Shown: piece by piece, positions 1 through 8,814 of the stretch
Numbering within the stretch: the first letter of the stretch is position 1
Layout of the letters: each line of letters opens with the position of its first letter
NCBI GenBank assembly: GCA_904502285.1
Contig: CAJGEC010000005.1
Location: forward strand, 31,612-95,611
Direction of reading: 5' to 3'
DNA length: 64,000 nt
Origin: an uncultured Alistipes sp.
GTDB taxonomy: Bacteria; Bacteroidota; Bacteroidia; Bacteroidales; Rikenellaceae
The notes under the pieces: generated by a model
Database searches by the model: none
What the model saw: only the letters and a program-made list of their open reading frames with translations
Told to the model about the DNA's origin: nothing
Made by a program: the position numbers and the translations under genes

Positions 1-189
1 CTAACCATTACCCACGCTCTGCTCAACCGCCGAGAGGTAGATAGTGGAGCACGATAGGACCCTCAAGGTATAAGACCAAGGTATGGTGAAGATAGTGTGG
101 AGGGATAGTTCACCGCCAAAATTGTCCGGTTCACCACCCTTTTTTGGTCTATCAACCAATGCTGAAGGAGATTTATATATAAAATATAG

Positions 190-197
190 TATCTTTG
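190..197 (+). promoter_or_regulatory. Bacteroidetes -7 promoter box for the first lipoprotein gene
   Basis: TATCTTTG fits the Bacteroidetes -7 consensus TAnnTTTG and lies 52 bases before the ATG at 250 in an AT-rich stretch. The preceding bases 1-189 hold no gene I can support. Confidence 0.7.
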
Positions 198-249
198 TAA
201 TAGAGCAACCGAGAGTGGTTGCAACACGACACATTAAAATTGTAGTACT

Positions 250-1440
250 ATGAATAGGTCACTCTTTATAACCATCCTCGCCTTGACGGCTACCCTTATG
301 AGTAGTTGTACGTCTATGATGAGCTCTATGTCGTACGGCAGCAATGACCTCTACGTTAGCGACAACCGCACACAGGTAGCCAACCAACTAAAGGCCGAAG
401 CGGAGGCTGAGCGCGCCTTGGCCGAGGCTCGTGAGGCTATGTGGAACGCTCGTATGGCTGAGGCACAGGCTGATGCTGCGGAGGCCACATACTACAACTC
501 CTACTCTTCGATAGTGGCCGACAACTACGAGAGTGCCTACGCACGTCGCCTCTATGGCTTCAACTCGCCATCCTACAGGATGCCTTCGAGCTACTACAAC
601 TACGCCACAAGCGACGCCTTGCGCTACGCTACGGCCTACGACCCCGCCTTCTACAACATTATGGTATCTGGCAATCAGGTGTGGGTAGAGCCAAAGTATA
701 TTACCTCGATGTTTGGCTCGTGGGGTGCAACGAACTTATCGTTCGGCATCTACGCTTCGCCTTGGAACTACGGCTGGAGCATCTACGTAGACCCATTCTA
801 CTACTCGTGGTATGGCTATCCTCGCTACTCGTGGTACGACTGGAACTGGAATATATGCTATAATCCCTATTGGGGCTATGGCTACTACCCATACTATCCA
901 GGATGCCCTGGTTACTTCCATAGTCACCATCACCACTACTACCCTGCTCAGCCACCTCACCACCGCCCCGACTACCGTCCAGGCAATGGCGGAGGCAACA
1001 GCGTAGTGAATCCAGGGTACAAGAATGGCGACAGACGCAATTCGGCTTCTCGCTACACATCGCCTACGTCGAACATCAACTACGGCGGTAGCAACCTCAA
1101 TGGTACACGAAACGGCTCGACAACACAAACCAACCGCACAGGCTCTACCTCGACGGGAATAAATAGTGGTCGCGGAGTATCGACGGGGGTATCTAAGCAG
1201 CCTACACGCAACTCCGGCTCGGTAAATAGTGGCTCTACTAACAGCAACTTCCGCTCAAGCAGTTCAAGTAGTAGTAGCATCAACCGAGGTACCACATCTA
1301 CCCAGCGAAGCAATAGTTCCTCTTCGAATTTCCGTTCGAGTGGTTCAACGACAAGCCGTTCGGGAGGATTCTCTGGCGGAGGCAGCAGCAGTAGCACCTC
1401 CTCATCACGCTCAGGAAGCACAACCTCATCACGCCGATAG
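250..1440 (+). CDS. Tyr/Ser-rich low-complexity lipoprotein, function unknown
   Basis: The 396-residue protein begins with a lipoprotein signal ending in LMSSC, with lipidated Cys20, so it is probably membrane-anchored outside the cytoplasm. Three composition zones follow. An Ala/Glu-rich, probably helical stretch lies at about residues 45-75. A Tyr/Trp/Pro-rich part at 75-235 ends in a His cluster (HSHHHHYYP) near residue 230. A Ser/Thr/Gly/Asn-rich tail runs from about 265 to the end. The tail resembles a disordered wall- or matrix-like segment. No enzymatic motif is visible. The next gene, an outer-membrane barrel, starts 71 bases downstream on the same strand and may be cotranscribed. I do not recognise a named family. 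Confidence 0.85.
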   Translation: MNRSLFITILALTATLMSSCTSMMSSMSYGSNDLYVSDNRTQVANQLKAEAEAERALAEAREAMWNARMAEAQADAAEATYYNSYSSIVADNYESAYARRLYGFNSPSYRMPSSYYNYATSDALRYATAYDPAFYNIMVSGNQVWVEPKYITSMFGSWGATNLSFGIYASPWNYGWSIYVDPFYYSWYGYPRYSWYDWNWNICYNPYWGYGYYPYYPGCPGYFHSHHHHYYPAQPPHHRPDYRPGNGGGNSVVNPGYKNGDRRNSASRYTSPTSNINYGGSNLNGTRNGSTTQTNRTGSTSTGINSGRGVSTGVSKQPTRNSGSVNSGSTNSNFRSSSSSSSSINRGTTSTQRSNSSSSNFRSSGSTTSRSGGFSGGGSSSSTSSSRSGSTTSSRR

Positions 1441-1511
1441 GTGGCCTGACCTTAGGCACACATATTGCCAAACGCATCGCAGAATTGTTGAACAAAAAAA
1501 TACGTGACACT

Positions 1512-3224
1512 ATGAGACGCTTACATATAAACCTACTGGCACTTGTCGCTATGATAATATCGCTCAGCCCCGCACAGGCTCAGAGCGTGAACTTCGGAGG
1601 TACAACCTTCAATAACGACATCATCGGGTGGTACGACCTCTACAACCTCTCGTTCACCTCGCATAACTACGGTACGGCACGCTCTATGGCTATGGGTAAC
1701 GCCTTCACGGCCCTCGGAGCAGATATGGTCTCTACCTCGCTAAACCCTGCGGGTATCGGTATGTATGTGGATAGCGACGTTAGCTTTACGCCAATGATGC
1801 AGTTCACCAAGTCTCCGACCAAGGGTGGCGACTCCTACTATGCGAATGTGCCCAAGAGGTCGCAGACCTTCGACGACCACACCGAGCGTGTGGCAATGGG
1901 AAGTATGGGCGGCATATTCTCTGTGTATAAGGGTGTTGGCGCAGTCACTAACATAAATTTTGGTGTGGCCTACAACCGTATTGCCGACTACAACGAGGAT
2001 TACCTCGTGGCTAAGCACGACAATAGCGCAAACAACTCGTTGGCCAACTTCTTCTGCACCCTCTCGAATGTCGATGGACTGCTGACCGACAACGAGGGCA
2101 AGATGGCCTTTGGCGACCCATACTATTGGGGTGCGACTCTGGCCTACAAGAATGGTCTAACGAACAAGGATGCGCAGGGCTGGTTTATCGACCGCATCGC
2201 CGACAACGCCATTATCGACCAGTACTCATCGGTTTCAACACGTGGCTCGTTGGGCGAGTACGACATCACCGTAGGCTTCAACTTCTTGGATAGGATATAT
2301 TTGGGAGCATCACTCGGCATCCAAAGTCTGGACTATAAGCGAGAGACCTACTACGGCGAGGACTACCTATACAGCGAGGGTCAAGCGCCCTCAGGAGACG
2401 ATATGCCATACCAGTTGCAGTATATGAACTATATGCAGACCACACGTATTGAGGGCTCAGGCTTCAACTTCAAGATAGGTGTTACGGCACGTCCCTTCAA
2501 CTGGCTACGTATAGGCGTTGCCTACCACACCCCAACCTTCTACAATGTGGCTATGCGCTACAACTCTGAAATGTGGAGCGAGACCTTCAGTGCGGGCAAT
2601 AACCCCGATGGGTATGACATAGATAAGGATGGTTATATGGCGGACTACGTCGAGAGTCCCATCTGGGAGGACTCTGGCCCTTACTCGTGGGAGTATCGCT
2701 CACCCTCACGCCTGCTTACGGGTGTGGCACTCACGCTGGGTAAGCGAGTAATCCTCTCGGCCGACTACGAGCGTAGTTGGTATCAAACTATCCGTCTGGA
2801 GGATGCCCCCATCGACGACCTCGACGTGGTATATAGGGATAACTTCAAGGAGGTATTCAAGGGTAGCAATACCCTGCGTGTCGGCGTGGAGGGCTACGTA
2901 CTACCATTCCTCGCACTCCGTACTGGTTATATCTGGAATGGCTCTACGCTCAAGCAGGAGTATAAGGATGCTATCGTGTCCCACCCCGTGCCTACAAAGC
3001 AGACCTTCATCACCGCAGGTGTGGGCATCAAGTTCTCACCCACCATCTACCTCGACCTCGCCTACCAGTATGGCAATACGACGTACACAACCCTGCAGAC
3101 CTTCTTCGCAGTGGAGAATGCCACTGAGGATACGACCAACGACTTGATAGACATCCAGAGCGCCCGCTTCTCGACCTCTACCAAGCGTCACAGCGCTGTG
3201 CTAACCTTAGGCTTCAGATTCTAA
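1512..3224 (+). CDS. Outer-membrane beta-barrel protein, FadL/PorV-like
   Basis: I start at the ATG at 1512 because it gives a clean signal peptide (MRRLHINLLALVAMIIS, cleavage near AQA-Q); an upstream in-frame start at 1485 would add nine charged residues before it. The 570-residue product contains GNAFTALGADMVSTSLNPAG near residue 60, the N-terminal signature of the FadL/OmpP1/PorV group of Bacteroidetes barrels. It has alternating aromatic beta strands throughout and ends in Phe (LTLGFRF), as outer-membrane barrels do. The likely role is transport of hydrophobic compounds or a porin-like function; the substrate is unknown. A strong hairpin terminator follows. Confidence 0.85.
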   Translation: MRRLHINLLALVAMIISLSPAQAQSVNFGGTTFNNDIIGWYDLYNLSFTSHNYGTARSMAMGNAFTALGADMVSTSLNPAGIGMYVDSDVSFTPMMQFTKSPTKGGDSYYANVPKRSQTFDDHTERVAMGSMGGIFSVYKGVGAVTNINFGVAYNRIADYNEDYLVAKHDNSANNSLANFFCTLSNVDGLLTDNEGKMAFGDPYYWGATLAYKNGLTNKDAQGWFIDRIADNAIIDQYSSVSTRGSLGEYDITVGFNFLDRIYLGASLGIQSLDYKRETYYGEDYLYSEGQAPSGDDMPYQLQYMNYMQTTRIEGSGFNFKIGVTARPFNWLRIGVAYHTPTFYNVAMRYNSEMWSETFSAGNNPDGYDIDKDGYMADYVESPIWEDSGPYSWEYRSPSRLLTGVALTLGKRVILSADYERSWYQTIRLEDAPIDDLDVVYRDNFKEVFKGSNTLRVGVEGYVLPFLALRTGYIWNGSTLKQEYKDAIVSHPVPTKQTFITAGVGIKFSPTIYLDLAYQYGNTTYTTLQTFFAVENATEDTTNDLIDIQSARFSTSTKRHSAVLTLGFRF

Positions 3225-3247
3225 AGCAGTTGCTATACTATAGAGCA

Positions 3248-3290
3248 AGTGGGGGTGTCCAACAAATATGTGGGCACCCCCACTTTTTTA
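3248..3290 (+). terminator. Rho-independent terminator after the barrel gene
   Basis: GTGGGGGTG.CC pairs with GG.CACCCCCAC around a 12-base loop and is followed by TTTTTTT, 24 bases after the stop codon. Confidence 0.85.
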
Positions 3291-3327
3291 TGTTGCACAA
3301 GATAGAAAATATGAGTTAAACGCATCT

Positions 3328-3366
3328 AACCTTATCGTCTATGCCACAAATTGGCAGATAAAGGTT
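3328..3366 (+). repeat. Nested inverted repeat in the leader of the AAA+ gene
   Basis: AACCTTATC and GATAAAGGTT flank an inner perfect hairpin TGCCA-CAAAT-TGGCA. A possible -7 box (TAGGTTTG) begins at 3368, so the element sits where an operator would be. No protein is known to bind it. Confidence 0.4.
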
Positions 3367-3416
3367 GTAGGTTTGTGGCCGAAAAGATGATTGTTTAACC
3401 GATAAGCTGAAAGAAG

Positions 3417-5108
3417 ATGAGACGAAGGATTGATGACTTAGAAGAGGAGAAGAGGGTGTGGAGACCTCGTAGAATTAATAATAAGATGGAGCTTACCATC
3501 ATCGATGCTATTGAGCAGGTGACCCTCTTGGCCGAGGGCTCAGCCTTCTGCCCAGCCTTCTTCCGTGCCGCAAAGCGCCCATTGGAGTACCTCGCCGAGA
3601 AGCTGTCGCTGAGCAAAGAGCAAGCGACACTATTCTCCCTATTCGTAAATTTCAGCAACGACAGTCGCATCCGACTCTATACCATAACCGAGTTTGTGGG
3701 TTGCACACAGATCGAGATTCTGCGTCGCTCGGCCGACTTGGAGGAGTTGCGTCGCCGTCGCTTCATCAAACGCACGGCACTTGGCGAGGCCTTCGGCATA
3801 TCGCCAGCGGCACTGAAGATGGTCAGGGAGAATCGCCCTATGGAGTTGCATAGCATCTCTAACCTAAACATACACCAGTTCTTCGAACTACTTAAGGTCT
3901 ATATCTCTGAGCGCGAAGACGAATACTGCGAGTATGACGAGCTGAACCAAAACATCGTGGAGCTACTCAACGCAAATAGTAGCCTGCCCTTTGTGGAGAA
4001 GTTGAAGAGCTATGACCTTGACGATGAGGCGCGAATGTTCCTGTTGCAGGGGTGCAATATGTTGGTAAACAAAGATGATAGCGTCATCACTGTCAGCGAC
4101 ATATCCTTCCTCTTCGACTACGACTATACCACCAAGTCACTATTCTCGAAGTTGAACGGTGGCGACCACCCACTTATCACCCTGGGCTTAGTGCAAAATG
4201 CTGGTAGCGACATCACAAGGCCAGACTTCTACGAGCTTGGACGAGTGGCCGTAGAGGAACTCTTGGCGGAGCTCTGCATCGCTGTCAAACGCACGGAGGT
4301 TACACATAACAAGATTGCGCACACCGCCATAGAGGCTAAGTCGCTCTACTACAACCCCAGCGAGGAGGAGCAGATATCGCAACTCCAAAGCCTACTACAA
4401 CCCGACCGCTTCGAGAAGGTATGTGACCGCCTCTCGTCAAAGGGTATGCGACGAGGCTTTGCCACACTCTTCTACGGCACGCCAGGAACGGGAAAGACTG
4501 AGACCGCGCGACAACTCGCACGCCTCACAGGGCGAGATATTATTCAGGTAGATATGTCCGAGCTCAGGGATAAGTATGTGGGCGAGAGCGAGAAGAGGGT
4601 TAAAGCCCTCTTCGACAACTACCGCAAAATGGTGAAGGAGGAGCGAGTGGCACCGATACTACTCTTCAACGAGGCGGATGCCATCATCAGCAAGCGTAGC
4701 AATAGTGTCTCCTCGTCGGTGGACAAGATGGAAAATGCCCTGCAAAACATTATCCTTCAAGAGATTGAGGACTTGGAGGGCATCCTCATTGCCACGACAA
4801 ACCTCACTTCGAATATGGATCGTGCCTTCGAGCGTCGCTTCCTCTACAAGGTTCAGTTCAACGCACCCTCTATCGAGGCCAAATGCGCCATCTGGCACTC
4901 TATGCTCCCCAACCTTACCATAGATGAGGTCAGGAGCCTCGCTACGACCTACGACTTCAGCGGCGGCCAGATAGAGAACATAGCACGTAAATATACCGTA
5001 GCACAGATACTCACCGACAGCGACACATTGCCCTTCGAGAGGGTGCAAGCGATGTGCCACGAGGAGTCGCTCGACAAAGGCCCACAGCGCAAGGCTATTG
5101 GATTCTAA
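3417..5108 (+). CDS. AAA+ ATPase with long helical N-terminal region
   Basis: The 563-residue protein has an uncharacterised, probably helical N-terminal part (1-330) and a C-terminal AAA+ module. Walker A is GTPGTGKT at 354-361. The Walker B region reads ILLFNEAD, with Asn418 where the first Asp is usual and the catalytic-type Glu419 kept. A sensor-1-like Asn is at about 462 in LIATTN, and arginine-finger candidates lie in RAFERRF at 469-475. The module resembles single-ring AAA proteins that remodel proteins, but no protease domain is present and the substrate is unknown. I use the first ATG; ATG at 3486 is the alternative. It is monocistronic, between two terminators. Confidence 0.88.
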   Translation: MRRRIDDLEEEKRVWRPRRINNKMELTIIDAIEQVTLLAEGSAFCPAFFRAAKRPLEYLAEKLSLSKEQATLFSLFVNFSNDSRIRLYTITEFVGCTQIEILRRSADLEELRRRRFIKRTALGEAFGISPAALKMVRENRPMELHSISNLNIHQFFELLKVYISEREDEYCEYDELNQNIVELLNANSSLPFVEKLKSYDLDDEARMFLLQGCNMLVNKDDSVITVSDISFLFDYDYTTKSLFSKLNGGDHPLITLGLVQNAGSDITRPDFYELGRVAVEELLAELCIAVKRTEVTHNKIAHTAIEAKSLYYNPSEEEQISQLQSLLQPDRFEKVCDRLSSKGMRRGFATLFYGTPGTGKTETARQLARLTGRDIIQVDMSELRDKYVGESEKRVKALFDNYRKMVKEERVAPILLFNEADAIISKRSNSVSSSVDKMENALQNIILQEIEDLEGILIATTNLTSNMDRAFERRFLYKVQFNAPSIEAKCAIWHSMLPNLTIDEVRSLATTYDFSGGQIENIARKYTVAQILTDSDTLPFERVQAMCHEESLDKGPQRKAIGF

Positions 5109-5194
5109 CCATAAGTAATGCAAGTAATGCATATTGCCAAGTAGAGTCGTGAGTAACTGACCATATACAGCCAAAACGATAGAGCAACGCAATA

Positions 5195-5235
5195 AAAGCG
5201 AGTAGTCCGCCAAAGACTTGGCAGACTACTCGCTT
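5195..5235. terminator. Bidirectional terminator between the AAA+ gene and the efflux operon
   Basis: AGCGAGTAGTC and GACTACTCGCT form an 11-bp stem with an inner CGCCAA/TTGGCA extension. On the minus strand the hairpin is followed by TTTTATT, so it can end the RND operon; it also lies downstream of the plus-strand AAA+ gene. Confidence 0.75.
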
Positions 5236-5255
5236 ATAGGTTATGAACGGTGCGA

Positions 5256-5549
5256 CTACATACACTCGGTGATGTCCCACACGAAGGCGCGGGAGCCCTG
5301 CTGCTTGGTGGTGAAGTCGATCTCGCGGACAGCCTCAAGCAAGACTGGAACCTTCTCGTCCTCGACGATAGCGAGGATAGAGGTATTCATTGATGGCCAA
5401 GCGTGGGTGCCATAGTGTGGCTCACCATCGTAAGAGCCACGGCCCTCGGTCAAGGCCCAGCGGGTGAAACCACGCACACCGTGCTCGTCGAGCATACGGT
5501 TTACACGATCGGTAAGTGCTTGGTTATACGACAAGAAAAATGCTTTCAT
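5256..5549 (-). CDS. Small PII-like protein at the end of the RND efflux operon
   Basis: The 97-residue protein lacks a signal peptide and membrane segments, so it is cytoplasmic. Its layout (initial strand MKAFFLSYNQAL, the helix DRVNRMLDEHGV, then SILAIVEDEKVPVLLEAV) matches the beta-alpha-beta pattern of the PII/DUF3240-like superfamily, but no T-loop or nucleotide site can be identified by eye. It starts 53 bases after the RND pump stop codon and precedes the operon terminator. A regulatory or sensing role for the pump is inferred from position, by analogy with PII-like proteins next to metal efflux pumps. Family assignment is tentative; the gene itself is solid. Confidence 0.7.
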   Translation of the reverse strand: MKAFFLSYNQALTDRVNRMLDEHGVRGFTRWALTEGRGSYDGEPHYGTHAWPSMNTSILAIVEDEKVPVLLEAVREIDFTTKQQGSRAFVWDITECM

Positions 5550-5602
5550 CTCTGTTTATAATTTATGGTCGGTGGCCGTAACCACCGACCCTTGTTCGAC
5601 AA

Positions 5603-8600
5603 TTACTTATTCATCTGTGAGCGAATGAATGCCTCCTCCTCAGCCTCAAGGCGAGCCTTGCGCTCGGCCATACGCTCCTTGCGGCCCTCAAGCATAGCGT
5701 AGAGCGATGGAACGATAAAGAGGGTGAGCAGCGTAGAGACCAAAAGACCACCTACTACCGAGATACCCATAGGCTGCCAAATCTCAGATCCCTCACCAAG
5801 ACCCATAGCCATAGGCACCATACCGAGGATGGTAGTGAGTGAGGTCATAAGGACTGGACGCAAACGGCTCTTACCACCCGCAATAACTGCATCGGCAACA
5901 TCCGAGCCTCGCTCAACGAGCAAGTTCATATAGTCCACAAGCACGATACCATTCTTCGTAACGATACCCACAAGCATAATAGCACCGATAAGCGCGATGA
6001 GCGAGAGTGGTGTATTTGTTATATACAAGGCGATGAACACACCCGACACCGCAAATGGGATGGTGAACATAATGATAAATGGGTATGCCAACGACTCAAA
6101 CTGGGTAGCCATCACAATATATACCAATATGATGATGAGCAAAAGCAGTGTCACGATATCTGCAAAGGCCTCGCCCTGATCCTCGATAGTACCACCCAAC
6201 TCCAAGCTAATACCCGCAGGAACCTCATAGTCGGCAAGCATAGCGTTCACCTCGGTAACAGCGTCACCCAAAGCCACGTTAGCACCTACAGCACCCTTAA
6301 CGGTAACGATACGCTGGCGATTCTCACGCTCGATCGTAGGCGACGAGAACGACTCCTCGATACGTGCCACCTCCTTGAGCTTAACAGGCTGGCCTGTAGC
6401 GCTATAGAGAGTGATATTCTCCACCATCTCCAACGACTTGCGGAATGGCTCTGCATAGCGTACAACGATATTGTACTCATCACCATCCTCACGATACTTC
6501 GTACACTCGAAACCATAGATACGGTTGCGGATGAACTGTGCAGCAGTCGAAGAGTTCATTCCGTAATAAGCCATCTTCTCGCGGTCGAAGATCACGTTAT
6601 ACTCTGGCTGGAGGTCCTCACGCGAGAGCTGTGCATCACGCATAGTGCTGAGCGTAGATACCTTGCTACGCAACTCCTTAGCAACACGCATTGCAACATC
6701 CATATCGTGGCCAAAAACCTTGATATTCACAGTACTTGCACCACCGCCCGAAGGACCGTTACCACCTCCAGGGGTTACAGAGTACTCGGTAATCTCAGGA
6801 ATTGCATCAAGCTCCTTACGGAGTACATCGGCGATCTCGAAGATTGTAGGACGCTCAATATCCGAGAGGCGTGGCATACGCATATTGAAGTTGATGATAT
6901 GCGAGCCAGTGTTCTGCATCGCTGCAAAGGCATTGTCCGACGAGCTTGCACCTGCAGAGGTAGATACAAGGTAGACGTATGGGAAGTTCTCGGCGATGAT
7001 GTTGTCGATCTGACGAGCCACACGTGCGGTGTAGTCCACGTGTACGTTCTGTGGCAACTTGACCATCATCGTAATACGAGCGTTATCCGATGGTGGGAAG
7101 AACTCGGTAGGCACCTTAGTAATAAGCACCATAGAGAGACCAAAGAAGGCCAAGAGCAGTGCAATGACGCTCTTCTTCCAGCGAACAACGAAGCGCAAAG
7201 CTCGCTCGTAGATACCATCGAGCCAGATAAGGAACTTATCGATAGGCTTGTAGATGATACCAATTCCCTTGTATGTATGAGCCGCGCCATCAATCTTAAG
7301 GAAGTATGCCGACATCATCGGAGTAAGGGTGATAGCCGCAGCGGTAGATACACACACCACGATAGTAACAATCCAGCCCAACTCTCTAAAGAGGATACCT
7401 GCCATACCAGGGATCATTGTCAAAGGCATAAACACGGCTACAACAACCAACGTAGTGGCAATAACCGAGAGCCATACCTCATTGGTAGCATAGATAGCTG
7501 CCTCCTTAGGCTTCGAGCCTCGCTCGATATGTGTGGTGATATTCTCCAATACTACGATAGCATCATCCACTACCATACCGATAGCGATAGAGAGTGCCGA
7601 GAGCGAGATGATGTTAAGAGTAGAGCCTGTAGCAAAGAGGTAGATAAAGGCACAAATCAGCGAGATAGGAATTGTCAAGCAGATGATGAACGTAGCACGC
7701 CAACGTCCCAAGAAGAACATAACCACAAGGATTACGAAGATGAAGGCGAACATAATAGTCTCCGAGAGGGAGTTGATAGCATCCTTAATCTCACGTGAGG
7801 TCTCAAAAATAGTCTGCACCTCACAGTCATTAGGCAAGGTAGGGATGATCTCCTCCAAACGCTCCTGGACATCCTCGATAATCTGCACTGAGTTTGCTCC
7901 AGTCTGCTTCTGAATCATCACACGCACACCCTTACGACCATTGATACGCTCATCCATAGTAGCCTTCTCCAAAGTATCGATGATGGTAGATACGTCAGAG
8001 AGCATAACGGTACGTCCGTTGGCATTAGATACTACGATATCGTAAAGCTCGCGCGAATCATCGAACTCCAAGTCCGACTTAAGGTTATATACCTGGTCAC
8101 CAAGGTCGAGAGTACCGGCTGGGACATTCACATTCTCAGTGGCGATAATCTGACCCAACGACTCGATAGTGAGGCCATAAGCCTCAAGCTTGTTAGGGTC
8201 TACATTCACCTGTACCTCACGCTCCTGAGCACCAATAACGGCTACTGAGCCGATACCATTAACTCGGTTAAGCTCGTTCACCATCTTGTCGTCGATAATC
8301 TTTGCCAAGGCCGCATAACTCTCGTCAGCAGTGATAGAGAGCATCATAATAGGCATCATCGACGACGAAATCTTCATTACCGTAGGATACTCCACGTTGT
8401 CTGGAAGAATAGACTGTGTGCGGCTCACGATGTCGCGAACGTCGTTGGCAGCCTCAGTAAGGTCACAGCCATACTCGAACTCAAGGGTGATGATCGACAC
8501 ATTATCCTTCGACTGCGAAGTAATCTTATCGAGGTTATCCACGGAGTTGAGCTGATCCTCAAGGACTCGGGTGATGTTGGTCTCAATATCCTCGGCATTA

Positions 8601-8761
8601 CCTCCAGGATACATAGTGATAACACTGATGTATGGCACCTCGATCTCAGGGTAATAATCGACACCGAGCTTAGTCACCGAGAATAGTCCGAAGACTATTA
8701 CTGCGATGAATATAAGTGCAGTAGAAATCGGTTTTCGTACCGCGGTTTCGTATATCTTCAT
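5603..8761 (-). CDS. RND efflux pump, AcrB/HAE1-like inner-membrane permease
   Basis: The 1052-residue protein has the usual RND size: an N-terminal membrane helix, a large periplasmic loop, six helices, a second loop and six helices. The proton-relay residues are present: adjacent Asp399 and Asp400 in GMVVDDAIVV (TM4) and Lys936 in VGIVTKNGIVLVDY (TM10). The motif IFETSREIKDAI before TM2 and the Gly-rich insert in the second loop fit the hydrophobe/amphiphile efflux class. It should use the proton gradient to expel drugs, bile salts or other amphiphiles; the exact substrate is not visible. It lies between the adaptor gene (53-base gap) and the PII-like gene. Confidence 0.95.
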   Translation of the reverse strand: MKIYETAVRKPISTALIFIAVIVFGLFSVTKLGVDYYPEIEVPYISVITMYPGGNAEDIETNITRVLEDQLNSVDNLDKITSQSKDNVSIITLEFEYGCDLTEAANDVRDIVSRTQSILPDNVEYPTVMKISSSMMPIMMLSITADESYAALAKIIDDKMVNELNRVNGIGSVAVIGAQEREVQVNVDPNKLEAYGLTIESLGQIIATENVNVPAGTLDLGDQVYNLKSDLEFDDSRELYDIVVSNANGRTVMLSDVSTIIDTLEKATMDERINGRKGVRVMIQKQTGANSVQIIEDVQERLEEIIPTLPNDCEVQTIFETSREIKDAINSLSETIMFAFIFVILVVMFFLGRWRATFIICLTIPISLICAFIYLFATGSTLNIISLSALSIAIGMVVDDAIVVLENITTHIERGSKPKEAAIYATNEVWLSVIATTLVVVAVFMPLTMIPGMAGILFRELGWIVTIVVCVSTAAAITLTPMMSAYFLKIDGAAHTYKGIGIIYKPIDKFLIWLDGIYERALRFVVRWKKSVIALLLAFFGLSMVLITKVPTEFFPPSDNARITMMVKLPQNVHVDYTARVARQIDNIIAENFPYVYLVSTSAGASSSDNAFAAMQNTGSHIINFNMRMPRLSDIERPTIFEIADVLRKELDAIPEITEYSVTPGGGNGPSGGGASTVNIKVFGHDMDVAMRVAKELRSKVSTLSTMRDAQLSREDLQPEYNVIFDREKMAYYGMNSSTAAQFIRNRIYGFECTKYREDGDEYNIVVRYAEPFRKSLEMVENITLYSATGQPVKLKEVARIEESFSSPTIERENRQRIVTVKGAVGANVALGDAVTEVNAMLADYEVPAGISLELGGTIEDQGEAFADIVTLLLLIIILVYIVMATQFESLAYPFIIMFTIPFAVSGVFIALYITNTPLSLIALIGAIMLVGIVTKNGIVLVDYMNLLVERGSDVADAVIAGGKSRLRPVLMTSLTTILGMVPMAMGLGEGSEIWQPMGISVVGGLLVSTLLTLFIVPSLYAMLEGRKERMAERKARLEAEEEAFIRSQMNK

Positions 8762-8814
8762 AGTTGCACTATTTACTTATTAGTAATAGATATGTAGTGA
8801 GTTAGGCGACTCGA

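Noticed and set aside
1..234. Minus-strand frame of 77 codons at the left edge
   Set aside because: It has no family-like sequence, runs across the promoter region of the first lipoprotein and starts in AT-rich non-coding DNA.
6707..7798. Plus-strand frame of 363 codons opposite the RND pump
   Set aside because: It mirrors the pump gene in another frame, is rich in Arg/His/Asn with no domain, and the pump on the other strand is unambiguous.
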